From the NCBI GenBank assembly GCA_026214975.1, contig CM047808.1, forward strand, positions 53,842,583-53,906,582: a stretch of DNA of 64,000 nucleotides, written 5' to 3'. Source of the stretch: Gentiana macrophylla. Its lineage: Eukaryota; Streptophyta; Magnoliopsida; Gentianales; Gentianaceae. Of the stretch, positions 23,570 through 35,458 are shown one piece after another. Positions within the stretch are counted from its first letter, which is position 1. Every line of letters begins with the position of its first letter. The notes beneath the pieces are model-generated. The model was not told the origin of the DNA. It saw nothing but the letters and a program-made list of their open reading frames with translations, and searched no databases. The position numbers and the translations under genes were made by a program.

Positions 23570-25000
23570 TTTCACGCCCCTTCCTTAGTTGCACGCTTCT
23601 TGGACCACTTTCTTCCGTTTGCTCGGGTGGATCGAATGGCATTCTTCGTTGAAACTGACAATCTCTCCAATGCTGAGATACGATCTTTCTTAGGCCCTAA
23701 TCTCTCGACATCAAGGTCTTTGAGAGGGCGGCTCGATAATATTTGTCGAAGATGCTTCATCTTCCACGCCGATATAGTTATTGCTTGCTCTTTTATCGAG
23801 ATACGGATAGTGGTGAAGGGTATATCCAAGGCCCGCTTCGCAAGATCCAACATGTACTCTACTACTTCCTTCCGAGGCCTTCAAGATTTTTCCAAGTTCT
23901 CCACTTTTTTCCCCGCTACTTGGGTAGGACTTGGGATCCATGCGCCGCTTCGGAAGGAGTTTGTAGGCAATAGGTCGAATCCTTCCTTTCTTGCGATTGA
24001 ACGGCTCCATGTTCCACAATCGACCTCTTTAGGACGCGTAAAGCCTTGCAACGGAGTACTCGACTTCATGCATTCTACCTTAGGAAGCGGAGTGTTAACC
24101 CACTTAATTCTTTTGGCACTTGTGATGGGTGATTGTCTCTGTTATGCTTTGCCACACACGAAGAAGCATCGGAGGTTTTGACTCTTCATGCCGACTTACG
24201 CCTTTAGCCGACGCCGCTTCTTCTTTTACCATGTTTTCCCACATTTCTTTGCTTTCTTTTGAGTTAGCATTGTCATCTTCTTTGCAGAACCGGTTTCAAA
24301 TAGAATTTGGCATCTCGCAAAGTGTGCTTCGTCAAAGAAAAGGATTTTCATCTCGCAACAACTTTTCCCACTACCCCGCTGCGCCAATACTTGAAGCATC
24401 GATGGAGAGTTGAGGGACGACTCCATTTTCATATAGCCACGGCCTCCCAACAAAGATGTTGTATGAAGTTTTGGCATCGATGACATGGAAGAGCGCTACC
24501 GGAAGACATGTCATCCATTAAAGTTTCTAGTCGATTATCCGATTGCTCTTTGCCCCCCGATTAAATCCTTTGATCATAAGGCGGCTATCGGGCCGAGTTC
24601 ATCCATTGAAACACCAAGCTCTTTCAATGTGCGGAGCGGTAAAATATTGACAAATGAACCTCCATCCAACAAAGACTCGATTTACTCTTCTTCCACGTGT
24701 GAATGTACTTACAAACAACGGGCGACATGGGTGATGACCCTAGCAAAGATGTCATCATCTCGTGAAGGTTATCTCGATTGTGCATGCAATTTTCGCCTCG
24801 ATTGGAGCCTCTCTTCGTTAGAGCATTTTCCCGCACGATTACATCGTCATCTTCTTCCAAATGGATAGCGCAACAGAAGCCACTTCTCTCTTCCAAGTAT
24901 TTTTCAAGGTCCTCAACTTCAATGATCTTCTTAGGCATATACTCCAAAGAATGTGACGGAGTGCGGGACTTTTGTATTCAATGCTTTCCAAAGGGATGTT
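23570..25000 (-). pseudogene. Element C protease region, degraded
   Basis: The minus strand at 24226-24486 contains MPKLHTTSLLGG and then RGYMKMESSLNSPSMLQVL, with FFDEAHFARCQILFET. This corresponds to the Tat protease end, where the usual text has LLGRPWL and VPSTLHQCLKY. A GLGYTLHHYP segment at 23711-24019 fits the linker before RT. Several frameshifts break it. Confidence 0.6.
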
Positions 25001-25399
25001 ATTCTTTTCCTTTCTTTCCTTTCTTTCATTTCTTACCTCGCTTTGCTGCTTTCTCACATTTTTTGCTTTTTTGTTTCTCTTCAGCATGGAGGACTTAGGG
25101 TGATTCTTTCTTTTCTCTGCTGACTCGAAGTGGCGCGTCATCCTTTTCTTCTTCTTGTGAGTCACCAGAATCCATCCGTCATCGCCTTGTTCGTGGACTT
25201 AAGGTTTTTTCTTCTTCATCAACAACCCTTGTTAGTCTAGAGAAGTTGTGAAGTTCTCTCTTGACGATTGGTAAAAATTCAAGGGACTTGACTCCAATCG
25301 GATCAAGAGATCCAAACCGAATGGTTTCTTCATGATCATCCTCGGTTCTTCTATAGTGATTTGATTCGTGCTAGCTTTCTTCCTCGAGCACAATCTTTC

Positions 25400-27034
25400 C
25401 TTCGTCGGCTAAACGCATAACCCTGCTTCTTTGAAGACGAAACACTTCTCGACAGGGTGACCGCACAAGCGTTGATATTTGCAATAATTTCCCTCATTTG
25501 CTTTTGTAGCATCTTCTGGGCACTTCATTTCTAGGAGTTCGATGAGCTTGGCTTTCAACAACTCATCAAAAATTGCTGGCACATCTGAATCGAAGAAGGG
25601 ATACTTCTTTTGTTGTCTTTCATTCAAGGTAGGTCGTCGCCTTCCTGCCTGTTGAGGCTCGAGCTTTCTTTCCTCCCACTTGCTTGAACTTTGGTTGTTA
25701 ACTCTTACCGGAGCTACAGTGGCGGCATTAGACTCTTTCTTCTCCATTTTGGGAGCAGTTTTCACGGTTTTCTTCACACTTGCTTTTCTTTGATCCTATT
25801 AGATCTTGCATGTGAGCTTGACCTCCGCTGGCATCAATGCTCAATTCCATGTCATGGGCGCGAGTAGCTAACTCCTCAAAAGATCTGGGTTGAATCCCTT
25901 TGAGAATGTATTGCAATCCCCAGTTCATGCCTTGAATGCACATTTCAATGGCAGAGGCTTCAGACAAATGGTCTTTGCAGTTAAGGCTCAAACTTCTCCA
26001 TCTGTTGATGTAGTCAACAACTTTCTCTTCTTTCCACTGCCGGGAGTTAGTTAATTCCACCATGCTGACGGTTCTACGAGTACTATAGAAGCGATTGAGG
26101 AAAATCTGCTCCAGTTGCTCTCAATCGCCCGCAGAGAGGCTGGGCAAGATCACAGGTCACCAAAGGCGTTGCCTTTGAGAGAACGCACAAATTGTTTCAC
26201 TAAGTGATCTCGTGACGCCCGGCATTGTTGCAAGTTTCACGAAATGAGCAATGTGTTGCTTTGGGTTGCCTTTGCCGCCGAACTGTTGGAAGTTTGGTGG
26301 TTGATAACCGGCTGGCATCTTTAGATTGTCAATCCTTTGGGTGTACGGCTTGACATACGTTTGAGAAGACTTCATGGACCCTCCAACCTTGTCCTTTATC
26401 GTCCCCATGATGAATTCTCGCAGCTTGGTCGATAGAATGGTTCCATCAGGGGAAATCTTCAAATCACTTGCCAAGGTAAAAGACTTGGTGGTTTCCCTAT
26501 CTTTGAATGAATTTTCTGGAGCCACTTTCAGGTTATTTGCCATGTGCAGAGACTTGAAGGCTTTCTGCTCCTTTGAGGTGACGTCATGCTCATCCTCATC
26601 GTCATGCACCACTTCTTTTGATTTACTTGCTTCTCCCACGTAATCAAGTTTGTCGGGCAAGCTTGGCGATTTGCACGCCTTCGGGTTTGAACGTGTGACG
26701 TGAGGGCTTCAATGGCCTTTGTGAGGCTAGCAATGTGCTCTCCAGAGTGGTAGAATTCGTCATCATGACATCCGCAGCCCATCGGCGACATGAATCCATC
26801 ATAAGCTTCATGAGGGAAAAGAGACTAATGCCAAGTTCTTTCGCCATGCCTCGAGTAACCGGGCCGTAAATTTGTCCCTGGATGAAGCACTAGCAACATC
26901 TTTTCAAAGAACGGCCTTATAGACTTTTGAGACATCGCTTTGGCAACCTTTGAAGCAAAGAACCTTAGCGACTTTTGAAGCAACGACTTTTGAGTTGCCG
27001 CTGAGACTTTTGAGGCATCAACCTTTGGAGCCAT
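25400..27034 (-). pseudogene. Element C gag, broken
   Basis: The start at 27034 gives MAPKVDASKVSAATQ. The N-terminal GMAKELGISLF follows near 26825-26847. The capsid region reads MPAGYQPPNFQQFGGKGNPK (about 26290-26340) and then VVDYINRWRSLSLNCKDHLS and EMCIQGMNWGLQYILKGI (25850-26030). The C-terminus carries a zinc-knuckle remnant, YCKYQRLCGHPVEKCFVFK (about 25425-25490). This is Tat/Retand-type gag. Two or more frameshifts split it. Confidence 0.75.
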
Positions 27035-27090
27035 TTGCTCTTGAACTTCTTTTTTTTTTTTTCTTATGGAGAGATGAAAGGAGAGATTGG

Positions 27091-27107
27091 TCCCACCGGG
27101 CGTGCCA
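27091..27107 (-). other. Element C primer-binding site
   Basis: The minus strand reads TGGCACGCCCGGTGGGA, five bases inside the 5' LTR. I associate this site with Tat elements. The tRNA is probably an Arg type, but I cannot confirm this from sequence alone. Confidence 0.6.
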
Positions 27108-27112
27108 GAATT

Positions 27113-28096
27113 TGTAACGCGGATTTCGTGTTGATCCCTGAAATGCGACAAAGAAAACACAAAATCGTAACAAACGAGTTTTATTAGTTTTTTGAAATAA
27201 AAAGCGGTACAATCTCTATGATCCCTTGATTCTCCTTTATTTGATGATTAATAGCTTCCCGGATATAGCGGAAAACTTTGAATTTGGTGACGACTTATGA
27301 CTTCCCGGATATGGCGGAAACGTCTTTAATTTGAAATGAAGACTCCGGATATGGCGGAAGACTTCAAAGTTGATGAAGATTGGAAGGAACGTTTGCGTTA
27401 CCCTTGACCCCTTCTGTTGAAGAACTTTAGCCCTTTGTTTGTTGATGAACTTTGGACTTTTGTTGATCTTCGAGCGTTGAAGATGCTTTTTGATCCTCTA
27501 GCCTTTCTTGAAGAGCTTTTAGATGTTCTTCGAAGATCACCGACTTTTTGTTGATGGAGAGTGCTGAAAACTTCAAGTCTTTTCTTTTCTTGTTGTTGTA
27601 GTGCTTTCTTCTTGATGTATCCTTTCTTCCTTCTTGTGTGTGTCCTTCTTTTCTTCTTGTCTCTATCCACACCCTCAAATGACCAAGGTCCCCTCCTATT
27701 TATAATGTTGGAGGAGAGCCTTTGGTGGAGGTGCATTGAATATAAATCAATAAAATCCTTAAATTATATTTTAATAGACTTTATGATTTAATCAATTATA
27801 TATTATTTCCTAATATTAAATGTAGGAAACAATCCAAAATAATTTAAATTTAATGGCATATGTAACACGTGACAAATATAGCATGTCACATACATTTCTT
27901 TGTATATTTACATTAGCCATTTGTTATAAATCGACTAAATCTCTATATTTTATCTTAAGAGATTTTAATCAATTATTTATTTTTATATTATTCCCAAGTA
28001 TTTATTTGATAGGAAATAATATAGAATAAACTTTTATTTATGACAAATGTATCATGTGACATATTTATCATATCACATAAATTTTTCATATCTACG
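27113..28096 (-). repeat. Element C 5' LTR
   Basis: Near-identical partner of 15067-16041. It carries the same GATAT-GCGGA triplicate and AT-rich half. The outer end is TCTACG followed by the GGCGC target duplication, with the expected terminal CA changed to CG. Confidence 0.85.
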
Positions 28097-28133
28097 GGCG
28101 CATTTATTGTTATACGTTTCAAAGGTTTTTTTC

Positions 28134-28324
28134 TAGGGGTGTACAACGAAATTGGAAAACTGGACTGACCGACTGAACCGGATTAAACCGGACCGGAAAA
28201 TGATGAACCGCGGTTTTCCAATCGGTTTTTCATTGAAGAAAAACCGAACCGGAAATCCAATTCAGTTTTCGGTTTTATCCATAAAAACCGGTCTGACCCG
28301 AACCGAACCGGTTATACTTCATTT

Positions 28325-28389
<65 letters not shown>

Positions 28390-28847
28390 ATTTAATTTGT
28401 TCACTAGCTCCTACTATAACCCCCCCCAACACACACAACCCTCGAATTTCTAAACCTTATACTTCGCCGTTTCTACCTAAACCTATACCTAAATGATTCC
28501 CACCATTGATAACCGCCGTTTGAGCTCACCGGCCGTTCTTGCTTCTTCTAATATTCTTCATCCTTTGATCGTGAAACAAAGAACCTCTTGAAATTTGTCG
28601 TTATAACGACCACCACCGCCGCTTATGGTGCCAATAATGGTGTTTGTCTCATTTTAGAAGAAAAAAACAAAATTTTATGGTAAATAAAATACAATCAAAG
28701 TTCGAATCGAATCGAACCGGATCAGACGGTTCACCCAATTCGAGAAAAATGACCAATTCGGGATTCGATTCAGAAAATATCAAAACCAGAATTACGGTTC
28801 ATTCGTAAAATCGTAAAACCGACCGAACCTGACTATGTGACACCCTA
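28134..28847. mobile_element. hAT-type MITE, copy 1
   Basis: The copy begins TAGGGGTGTACAACG and ends GTGACACCCTA, a slightly damaged inverted end. The sister copy at 50311-50989 has intact ends. The outer 150 bp on each side are dense in GAACCGG/ACCGGTT words. The middle holds a CCGTTTGAGCTCACCGGCC block shared by both copies. The flanks have T/C runs, so the duplication is ambiguous. No transposase is present. Confidence 0.75.
28332..28386. repeat. (AT)n microsatellite inside MITE copy 1
   Basis: About 27 AT dinucleotides. The same site in the sister MITE (about 50508-50521) has only a short AT run, so this expanded after the two copies separated. Confidence 0.9.
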
Positions 28848-29166
28848 CTTTTTTTGGATAATTACTTCTCAGATTCAGGATTTGGACAAACAGTCTTATC
28901 ATGATAATGGTGTAAAAATATATTGATTCACTTTGGTTGTGCTAGTACGATTGTTTTTTTCTTTTGTTTTTGATAAAATCCACTAGAATGAGTTTTACGG
29001 TCAAGAAGAAGATGGAATCTCCGGACTCTTTCATAAGAAACAATTATACAGATTGTCCAAAACTGTCAGATTAATCGGAAAAAAAAGATTATATTCTCCA
29101 AAGCATCAATCAAAATCCTAGTTATTTAATTGAATTGAACCGTGGAAACCATTACCACAAGAACAA
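28848..29166. other. Upstream region of the small secreted-protein gene
   Basis: AT-rich intergenic sequence with no element termini that I can recognise. It includes the probable promoter and 5' UTR of the gene at 29167. No convincing TATA box stands out. Confidence 0.4.
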
Positions 29167-29665
29167 ATGGCTAATAAGCTGCAAGCTTCAGTTTTCTTCT
29201 TCATCTTCTTTCTCATTCCCTCATGTTAGCATGCAAATTAATATTTTTCACTTAGTTTTTCTTAATTATTTGAAATAATAGGATGCTAATTATAAAACTC
29301 AATTAATTGGTGCAGTTGTAACCCAAGCAAAAAGTGAGTCATGGAATAAACCCGATCAGATGGCATTGCATCGAAATCAAGGGAGTGTTAAGACGACATG
29401 GCGCAAGCTTCTTCAAGAGGAAGCCATTGGCGAAGTAATCGGGGAAGTTATTGAAGAAATAGCTGGAGGCACTGAGGGTGCGGCCGAGGAGGGACTAGGG
29501 GATGAGGTAGAGATTGAGGTAGTCGATGAAAATGAAGGTTCAGATGATGACGGGGATGACGACGACGATGATGACGACGATGACAAGAAAAAGAAGAAGA
29601 AAAAAATAAAGAAGGTCCCGGATGAAATTTCCCCCTGCAGTAAACAACAACCCTTGTGCTACTAA
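29167..29665 (+). CDS. Small predicted secreted protein with Asp and Lys runs, two exons, function unknown
   Basis: Exon 1 (29167-29224) encodes MANKLQASVFFFIFFLIPS. A GT-AG intron (29225-29315) joins in frame to exon 2 (29316-29665), which continues FVTQAKSESWNKPDQMALHR. The product is 135 residues. Residues 1 to about 25 form a classic signal peptide with a VFFFIFFLIP core. The middle is Glu-rich and probably helical (LLQEEAIGEVIGEVIEEI). It is followed by about 13 Asp within DDDGDDDD-type text, then KKKKKKKIKK, and a tail with two Cys (SPCSKQQPLCY). No splice site or stop is broken, unlike all neighbours. I do not recognise the family. Use of the downstream ATG at 29360 would lose the signal peptide. 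Confidence 0.6.
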
Positions 29666-30829
29666 AAAGAGCCATCCTTTGCCTGATCTTCACTCTTGCT
29701 TTTTTATTTCCTTTCTTGACTAATAATGTTTTTCTTCAACTCTATCTGTGTGTTTGTGGAGACTGTGTTTGAGAGAAAACCTATACATGATATACTGATT
29801 ATCCATATCTGTACTGTGCTGTGCAGGTACGGTTCGACTGGTAAAATAAATGAATAACTCTTCTCTATGCACCGGTTAGTTAATATTACCATTTTGGGTT
29901 TGCACACTTATTATAAAAGCAATCAAATAAGTAATGTTTCTTTTAGAATGTTAAATAAAGACACAAATTTTAAAATTTTAAAGATATCCCCCTCAAAAAA
30001 AATTAAAAAATTAAAGATACTGGCATGTTTAAAAAATACAAATTTACTGATGAAATGATTTTTAATGAACATTTTTGTTGGTCAAAAATTTTCTTTTCCA
30101 GAAATAATCACTTTTTGTATGTTACAGACGTAGATAATTCATATTTCATGGTGTATTTTTGTTTTATTTCTAAATAAAACAAAAGTGTATCATAAAATCC
30201 TGATATCACTATGACAACAAATTGATAGTTTCCTTGTTCAAAAAATTGATAGTTTCCCCTTGCTTATATTTTGATGCATTAATATGTTGTCATGCAATGG
30301 TCCTTTTTTTTTTTTTTTTTTTTATATATATATACAGGGAATGGTCATTATATACATATTATTTTCAAGAGAAAAAGATACACCTACAATAAAATTGACA
30401 AGATCAATGACACTACATACATGAATCTATATGACTGATTATTATGTAAGATGTGTTACTCGTTTAGGTTCACAATGATCGATAATATAAAATTAGGTTA
30501 TATTATAGCGAGGTTAATTGTATCAATTTGAATATTTGATTGTATTCGTAGCATTGAATTTTTCAAACGACCCGAAACATATTCTCAATATAAATGAAAG
30601 AATAGCTCAAAAGAAAATTTAGAGGAAGGGGCCAGAAGGACAAAAAAAAAATTCATAAATGGGTCCAGAAAGACGTTAATACATGTTTTGTGATTAAAAA
30701 TGACAAATTCATAATAAATGGACAAAAATACCCTTTACACATTAAACACGCGAAGAACGCTTAGATAAAGTGTAATGAATACCAAGAAAGAAAATAAGAA
30801 TAAATGCAAAAACAAGTAAAGAATAACCC
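29666..30829. other. 3' flank of the secreted-protein gene and AT-rich intergenic DNA
   Basis: An AAAATAAATGAATAA stretch near 29843 could serve as a polyadenylation region. A T run followed by TA repeats lies at about 30303-30337. I see no other gene, terminal repeat or domain. Confidence 0.45.
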
Positions 30830-30970
30830 ATAAAATGTCGTTAAATCCAACGAAAAAGTAGTAACAACCAATAAATAAGTAGTAACACCCTAAAAAGAAG
30901 TAGTAACAACCCGTAAAATGTAGTAACTTCTGAAAATTAATAGTAACAACCCTAAACCATAAAGTTTCTC
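30830..30970. repeat. Short irregular repeats of AGTAGTAACAACCC
   Basis: Four or five copies of AGTAGTAACA-CC alternate with AAATGTAG/AAATGTCG words and end in an A run at 30970-30988. This could be the tail of a retroposon or a simple-repeat expansion. Confidence 0.5.
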
Positions 30971-30989
30971 AAAAAAAAAAAAAAAAAAG

Positions 30990-32071
30990 AGCCTGAAGAA
31001 ACAATACAGCCATCATGTCCGGCAACCATCAAAAAAATAATCGTCCGGCCACCATCACATCCGGCCATTAGCAATAATCGTCCCCACTTTATTTTTCTTT
31101 TCCGTTCCCAAATCTATTTCAAAAAAAAAAAAAAAATAAAATAAAATAAAAAGAGGAATAGCTTTTCCGGCATCGGATGCCATGTTTTCCGGCCGTCTGC
31201 AATTGTTGATGATGTCTGCAAATACAAATATTTCACGGCAGGGTTTAAGGCTAAAATGACGGTAGGGTTGGATTAGCAGGAGGTGGTGGTAGGACGGAAG
31301 TTGCAGATGCGGCGGAGCTATCAAAAATATCCAAAATCGGCGCACCAGGCAGCCAGCAACCCTATAATAGACTCCCTCTCCGATCTGTGGTATAACCGAC
31401 GACAAGCAAAGAAATTGGAAAAGGTTTGGCCATGGAAAATACAAGCAAAGAAATTGGTAAAAGGGTTAGACGGAAACACATGGAGAAATTGGAAAAGCCA
31501 TAGACGGAAGAAGAAAACTGCGTCTGGATGAAAGAAAAATTAATTAGATTAATTAGTTTTAATTAGAAAAAGAGTATTTTGGTAAGTTTAATTAGGTTTT
31601 GTCCTAATTAATACTATATTTCCTTGTAGCCTAATAAATAAATTAATTTGTTTTTCTAGACAAAAACCTAGAAAATTTATTAACAAAACGAAAATAAACT
31701 GGAAATTCAATATTGAAACATTTAGAATATTACATTCATTCCACTCACAAAAAAGAAGAATAAATAAATAAATAGAAGATTACATTCATATAAACGACTT
31801 GGTCAGATATATATGTTGCGTCCACTGTGTCGGTGTTATTTAATCATGAACAGAAATTAAGATAAGTGCTACTAACTTTGCTGATTCAAATTACAAAAAA
31901 AATAAAAATAAATAAATAAATAAAATAAAATAAAACTTCATATCACAACAATTTACAAAGGACAAGTAATCTTTTTACATGACTAATGGGCTTATTATTG
32001 CCCAACGCATTCAAGTGCTGATTCTTCCTACTCTTTTGTGGTGTTTGTATCGAGACTGCGGTTAGAGATTG
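30990..32071. other. Intergenic region with weak open frames
   Basis: A CCGGCC-ATCA word recurs at 31018-31070. Frames at 31055-31444 (minus) and 31283-31531 (plus) overlap each other, cross a low-complexity A run and show no known domain. A-rich simple repeats lie at 31890-31935. I support no gene here. Confidence 0.4.
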
Positions 32072-32610
32072 TGTTGGAAATAAAATTTATATTTTGATGA
32101 TGATTCATCAGTTATTCTGTTATTGTTTTTAAACCCCATTGATGAAGTGTCATAAATAGCTGTTACAGTGCAGAGCAAAAAGATGTCTAGAAATCAATGT
32201 ATAGGTTTTTGATAGAGTCTGATAATTGTATAAGTAAATGAGACAAACACTGTAATAGTTCTAGGATCAGAACCGAGAAAACGAGGAACTGACTTAATGT
32301 TACTTAGAATACTGAGTTTCCAACTGAAGATATTAAACTGACTCAGAGTACATAACTGAAGAACTGAAGAAGGTAAGTTCGCTGAGAGACACAGTCTTAG
32401 TTGACTTATCTAGATTGATGAAATGAGGGGTCAAACTCAGTTATAGAAGATTGAAGAACTGAGGGTTCCAACTCAGTTATAGAAGATTGAAGAACTGAGG
32501 GTTCAAACTCAGTTATGGAAGACAAAGCTGAGACTGTAAAGTTAGAATCTATGAAAGTCTGTGATGACCTGAACTGACTTTATGGATCCAGAAAGAAGAC
32601 CTAAGATACA
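32072..32610 (+). repeat. Element F left part: SIRE-like Ty1/copia LTR
   Basis: It begins TGTTGGAAATAAAATTTATATTTTGATGATGAT, the start style of SIRE/Maximus LTRs, and parallels the LTRs of element E at 36972 and 42049. Element D interrupts it at 32611 after ATACA, and it resumes at 55856. Confidence 0.7.
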
Positions 32611-34089
32611 TGATGACGGTTAAAATAGTCTATCCTACGGCATCAATATTTTATCCATTATGAGTTAAAAGTAGTTGTTTCGACCTATAAATATGAACCA
32701 TTTGAGTTGAATATCATATGTCGGGTTCATGAGTCGAGAAATTTGCACTTAGCGTTTATTTTCCCTATTTCGATATTATTTCGTGTATTATTTCTTGATT
32801 TTCAGGATACGAAATATTGGGCTGAACATGATGGACGAATCTGGCGTGGGCAGAACGAAAAGAACGGGCCTAGGGTATTCTAGAAGCATCCAGGTTAAGT
32901 CGGTAGAAGAAAAAAGACAAAATTACCCTCGGTAACCCGTGGGGCGGTGCCGACTTACCGAGGGTCGAGATCCTTCCGAAACACGTTTTCTTGGACGAGG
33001 GGTCGAACTAGTTGTTCCTAAGACGGTTTAGATAGCTATAAATAAGAGGCTTCGCCTCAGAACAAAAATGTACAATTTTCAAGACAAGTATTATGCAATA
33101 AAAGTTCATTGTTCTTTATTTTCTTTATTTTATGAGTTCTGGTCGGAGAGATGACGGAGTCGGCGCCTAGGGAGATCTGAAGGAGATCTACGCTCGTCTT
33201 CGACTAGTATGTGTTAATTGCTTATTTAGTTTAATTATGTAGTAGTTAGTTTATTTTACCCCATGTGTTATAGATCTAATTCGTTGGTGAATAAATCGTG
33301 AAATAGTAGTTGCGTTCTTCATATCTGCGACGGCCTATATCGCTAGATCTGAATACCTAGTAAATTACTAAATCATGTTAATTGGCGCCAGCTACGTTGA
33401 TCGATAGATTTAATTTACATGTATTTAGCCTGATCAACTATTTGCATGTTATCGTAAATTAACATGAAGGACTGTTAGTGAAGTGTTAATTAGGTCATTA
33501 TCTTGATGGACCCTAGGAACGTCTTTGGTAAATGTCGATAGCAATTGCCTCTGGCGGGTTTCGTATGATGACACCAATATCGACAGCTCTAGTTCTTTAT
33601 GCGTATGGGATATTACGGACAAATTAAGGAGGGTAGCTTGCGTATAGATTATCTACTGCCATTTTTGGAGTAGATAGGGTTAAGAGTTGTACCCGTAGCT
33701 GAACATTGAATAAATTCACCAATGGGGAGGACTGTTGCATAGGTGGGGGGATAACTAATTACTCATAATTGAACTAATACCTTAGAAACTCTAGTTGCTT
33801 CGTTGAACTTGCATAATATTGCTAGTTGATTGTTACTAGATTTACTACTATCTATATTATTGTTGGTCGTAGACCGTTATTGTGACAAACTCAATCTTGA
33901 TAATTGCTAGTTGAATGTTATTAGATTTACTACTATCCATATTATTGTTGGTCGTAGACCGTTATTGTGACAAGCTCAATCTTGATAATTAGACGTTCTT
34001 ACGAGTCTCTATGGGATCGACCTTGATTTGCCAGTACTCTACTACGATAGACCTAGTCCTATTGCTAGTAAGTCCTTTGCACGCGATCA
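32611..34089 (+). repeat. Element D 5' LTR
   Basis: It starts TGATGACGGTTAAAATAG and ends CACGCGATCA. It contains a CCCTCGGTAA...TTACCGAGGG inverted repeat at 32926-32964 and a TATA-like GCTATAAATAAGAGG near 33033. An 84-bp segment is tandemly duplicated (33821-33904, 33905-33988), while the 3' LTR has one copy. Confidence 0.9.
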
Positions 34090-34096
34090 AGATTTT

Positions 34097-34114
34097 TGGC
34101 GCCGTTGCCGGGGA
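34097..34114 (+). other. Element D primer-binding site, tRNA-Asp type
   Basis: TGGCGCCGTTGCCGGGGA is the canonical Athila tRNA-Asp site, seven bases after the LTR. Confidence 0.9.
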
Positions 34115-34601
34115 CTCATGTCAAGAATACTTTTTATTTAAGATTGAGTTTTCTGTATATATTTTAGTCTGTTTAATTATGTCTATTTTATAGTCTGTTT
34201 ATATTGGAGTCAAATAGAGTCAGTCCTGTTAAAATCTGGAAAAAAAAGGTACGACCAGTTTACCGAGGGTTTGCCCCGATAAACCGAGGGTCCTAATTTT
34301 TCTAGAATCGTTTCTGTTAGTTCAGAGTCGAGTCAGTAGTCAGAGTCTGTATTTTTGAGTCTGCCAGGTGTGTGTAACAGCCGCCGAGGTAAGTAACTAA
34401 CCTTTTTATTTTCTTTTTGTGTCTTGTAGTACGTTACACAAAGTTCAGCAGCCAAACTCGAGAGATTCATACCTGAGATTCAAAAATTTTCTAGACAAAA
34501 GAGAAAGGAAACTCGAGAGAAATCTGTTAGGCTGGCGGACGACGTGGTTTCACACGAAGGAGATCACAGCGAGAGAGAAGAAGAAGATACATAAACCAAC
34601 A

Positions 34602-35458
34602 TGACACAGAACAGACATAATGGAGTAGGAGTTTTGGTACAAGCAGATAGGAGAACTCTATAGAGCTATGAAATACCAATGATTGAGTAATTCGTTCTAG
34701 AAATTTTTCAACCTGGGGATGCAGCTGAGGTATTTCATCCTAAACCGAATGTTATACAAATGGTGACTAACTACACTACCTTTCATGGAGTAATGAACGA
34801 AGATCCTAGTGTACACGTCACCAACTTTCTGGAAATAGTCAGCACAGTCAAACCAGTAGGAGTGCTTGAAGACAATATCAAGCTGAAATTGTTTCCATTC
34901 ACTCTGAAAGACAAAGCGAAGATATGGTTATTGTCTCTAGCACCAGGATCGATTCAAACTTGGACCGATTTGCTGTAGAAATTTATGAATAAGTACTGCC
35001 CACCTGGGAAGTCACTACAGATGTGACAAGACATTATGAACTTCAAGTAGAGACCCACTGAAACCTTTGAAGAAGCATGGGAAAGATTTAAGGAAGCACA
35101 GAGGAGATGCCCACATCTTGATATCACTTTGCCCGTACGAATGCACAGTTTTTATCACGGATTGTGGCCAAGTGAACAAATGAGAGTTGATGCATCAAGT
35201 AACGGATTTTTTGCGTTTCTATCACCTGAAGAAGCCGAGGAGAATTTGGATCAAATTTCATTGACAAGTCAATGGGGAACGCATCAAGTTGAAACCGCCA
35301 AAGTAGCTGAAGGCGTATTTGGAGAAGATACTTCTCAAAAGATCTTATACCATCTAATGGAAATGAATGAAAAGATAGATGGCATGCAAGATCGCATAGC
35401 CAAGGTTGAGAAAGTTCAAGATATTGAAGCAACCAACACTGAGGACATGAACTAAATA
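34602..35458 (+). pseudogene. Element D gag with in-frame stops
   Basis: The start at 34602 gives MTQNRHNGVGVLVQADRRTL and then a stop. The capsid core reads FHGVMNEDPSVHVTNFLEIV, KLKLFPFTLKDKAKIWLLSL and TFEEAWERFKEAQRRCPHLD. In-frame stops at 34976, 35023 and 35047 replace residues that are Gln, Arg and Gln in the family pattern I know. The C-terminal part (35129-35455) ends in a coiled-coil-like MNEKIDGMQDRIAKVEKVQ. Decay is by substitution rather than frameshift. Confidence 0.8.

Larger units (their letters stand above)
15067..28096 (-). mobile_element. Element C: Tat-lineage Ty3/gypsy LTR retrotransposon, about 13 kb
   Basis: LTRs lie at 15067-16041 and 27113-28096, with a GGCGC target duplication at 15062-15066 and 28097-28101. 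On the minus strand the order is 5' LTR, primer site, gag, protease, RT, RNase H, integrase remnant, a long spacer carrying an antisense frame, and 3' LTR. Two RNase H modules in series and an antisense extra frame after pol are hallmarks of the Tat lineage (Ogre/Retand group). It is non-autonomous as read because the integrase core is missing. Confidence 0.85.

Noticed and set aside
28126..28855. 8-bp duplication for MITE copy 1
   Set aside because: The flanks are TTTTTTTC and CTTTTTTT, so they match only within a T run and are not a clear duplication.
31055..31531. Overlapping frames as a host gene
   Set aside because: They contradict each other in strand, cross an A run and show no domain or splice support.
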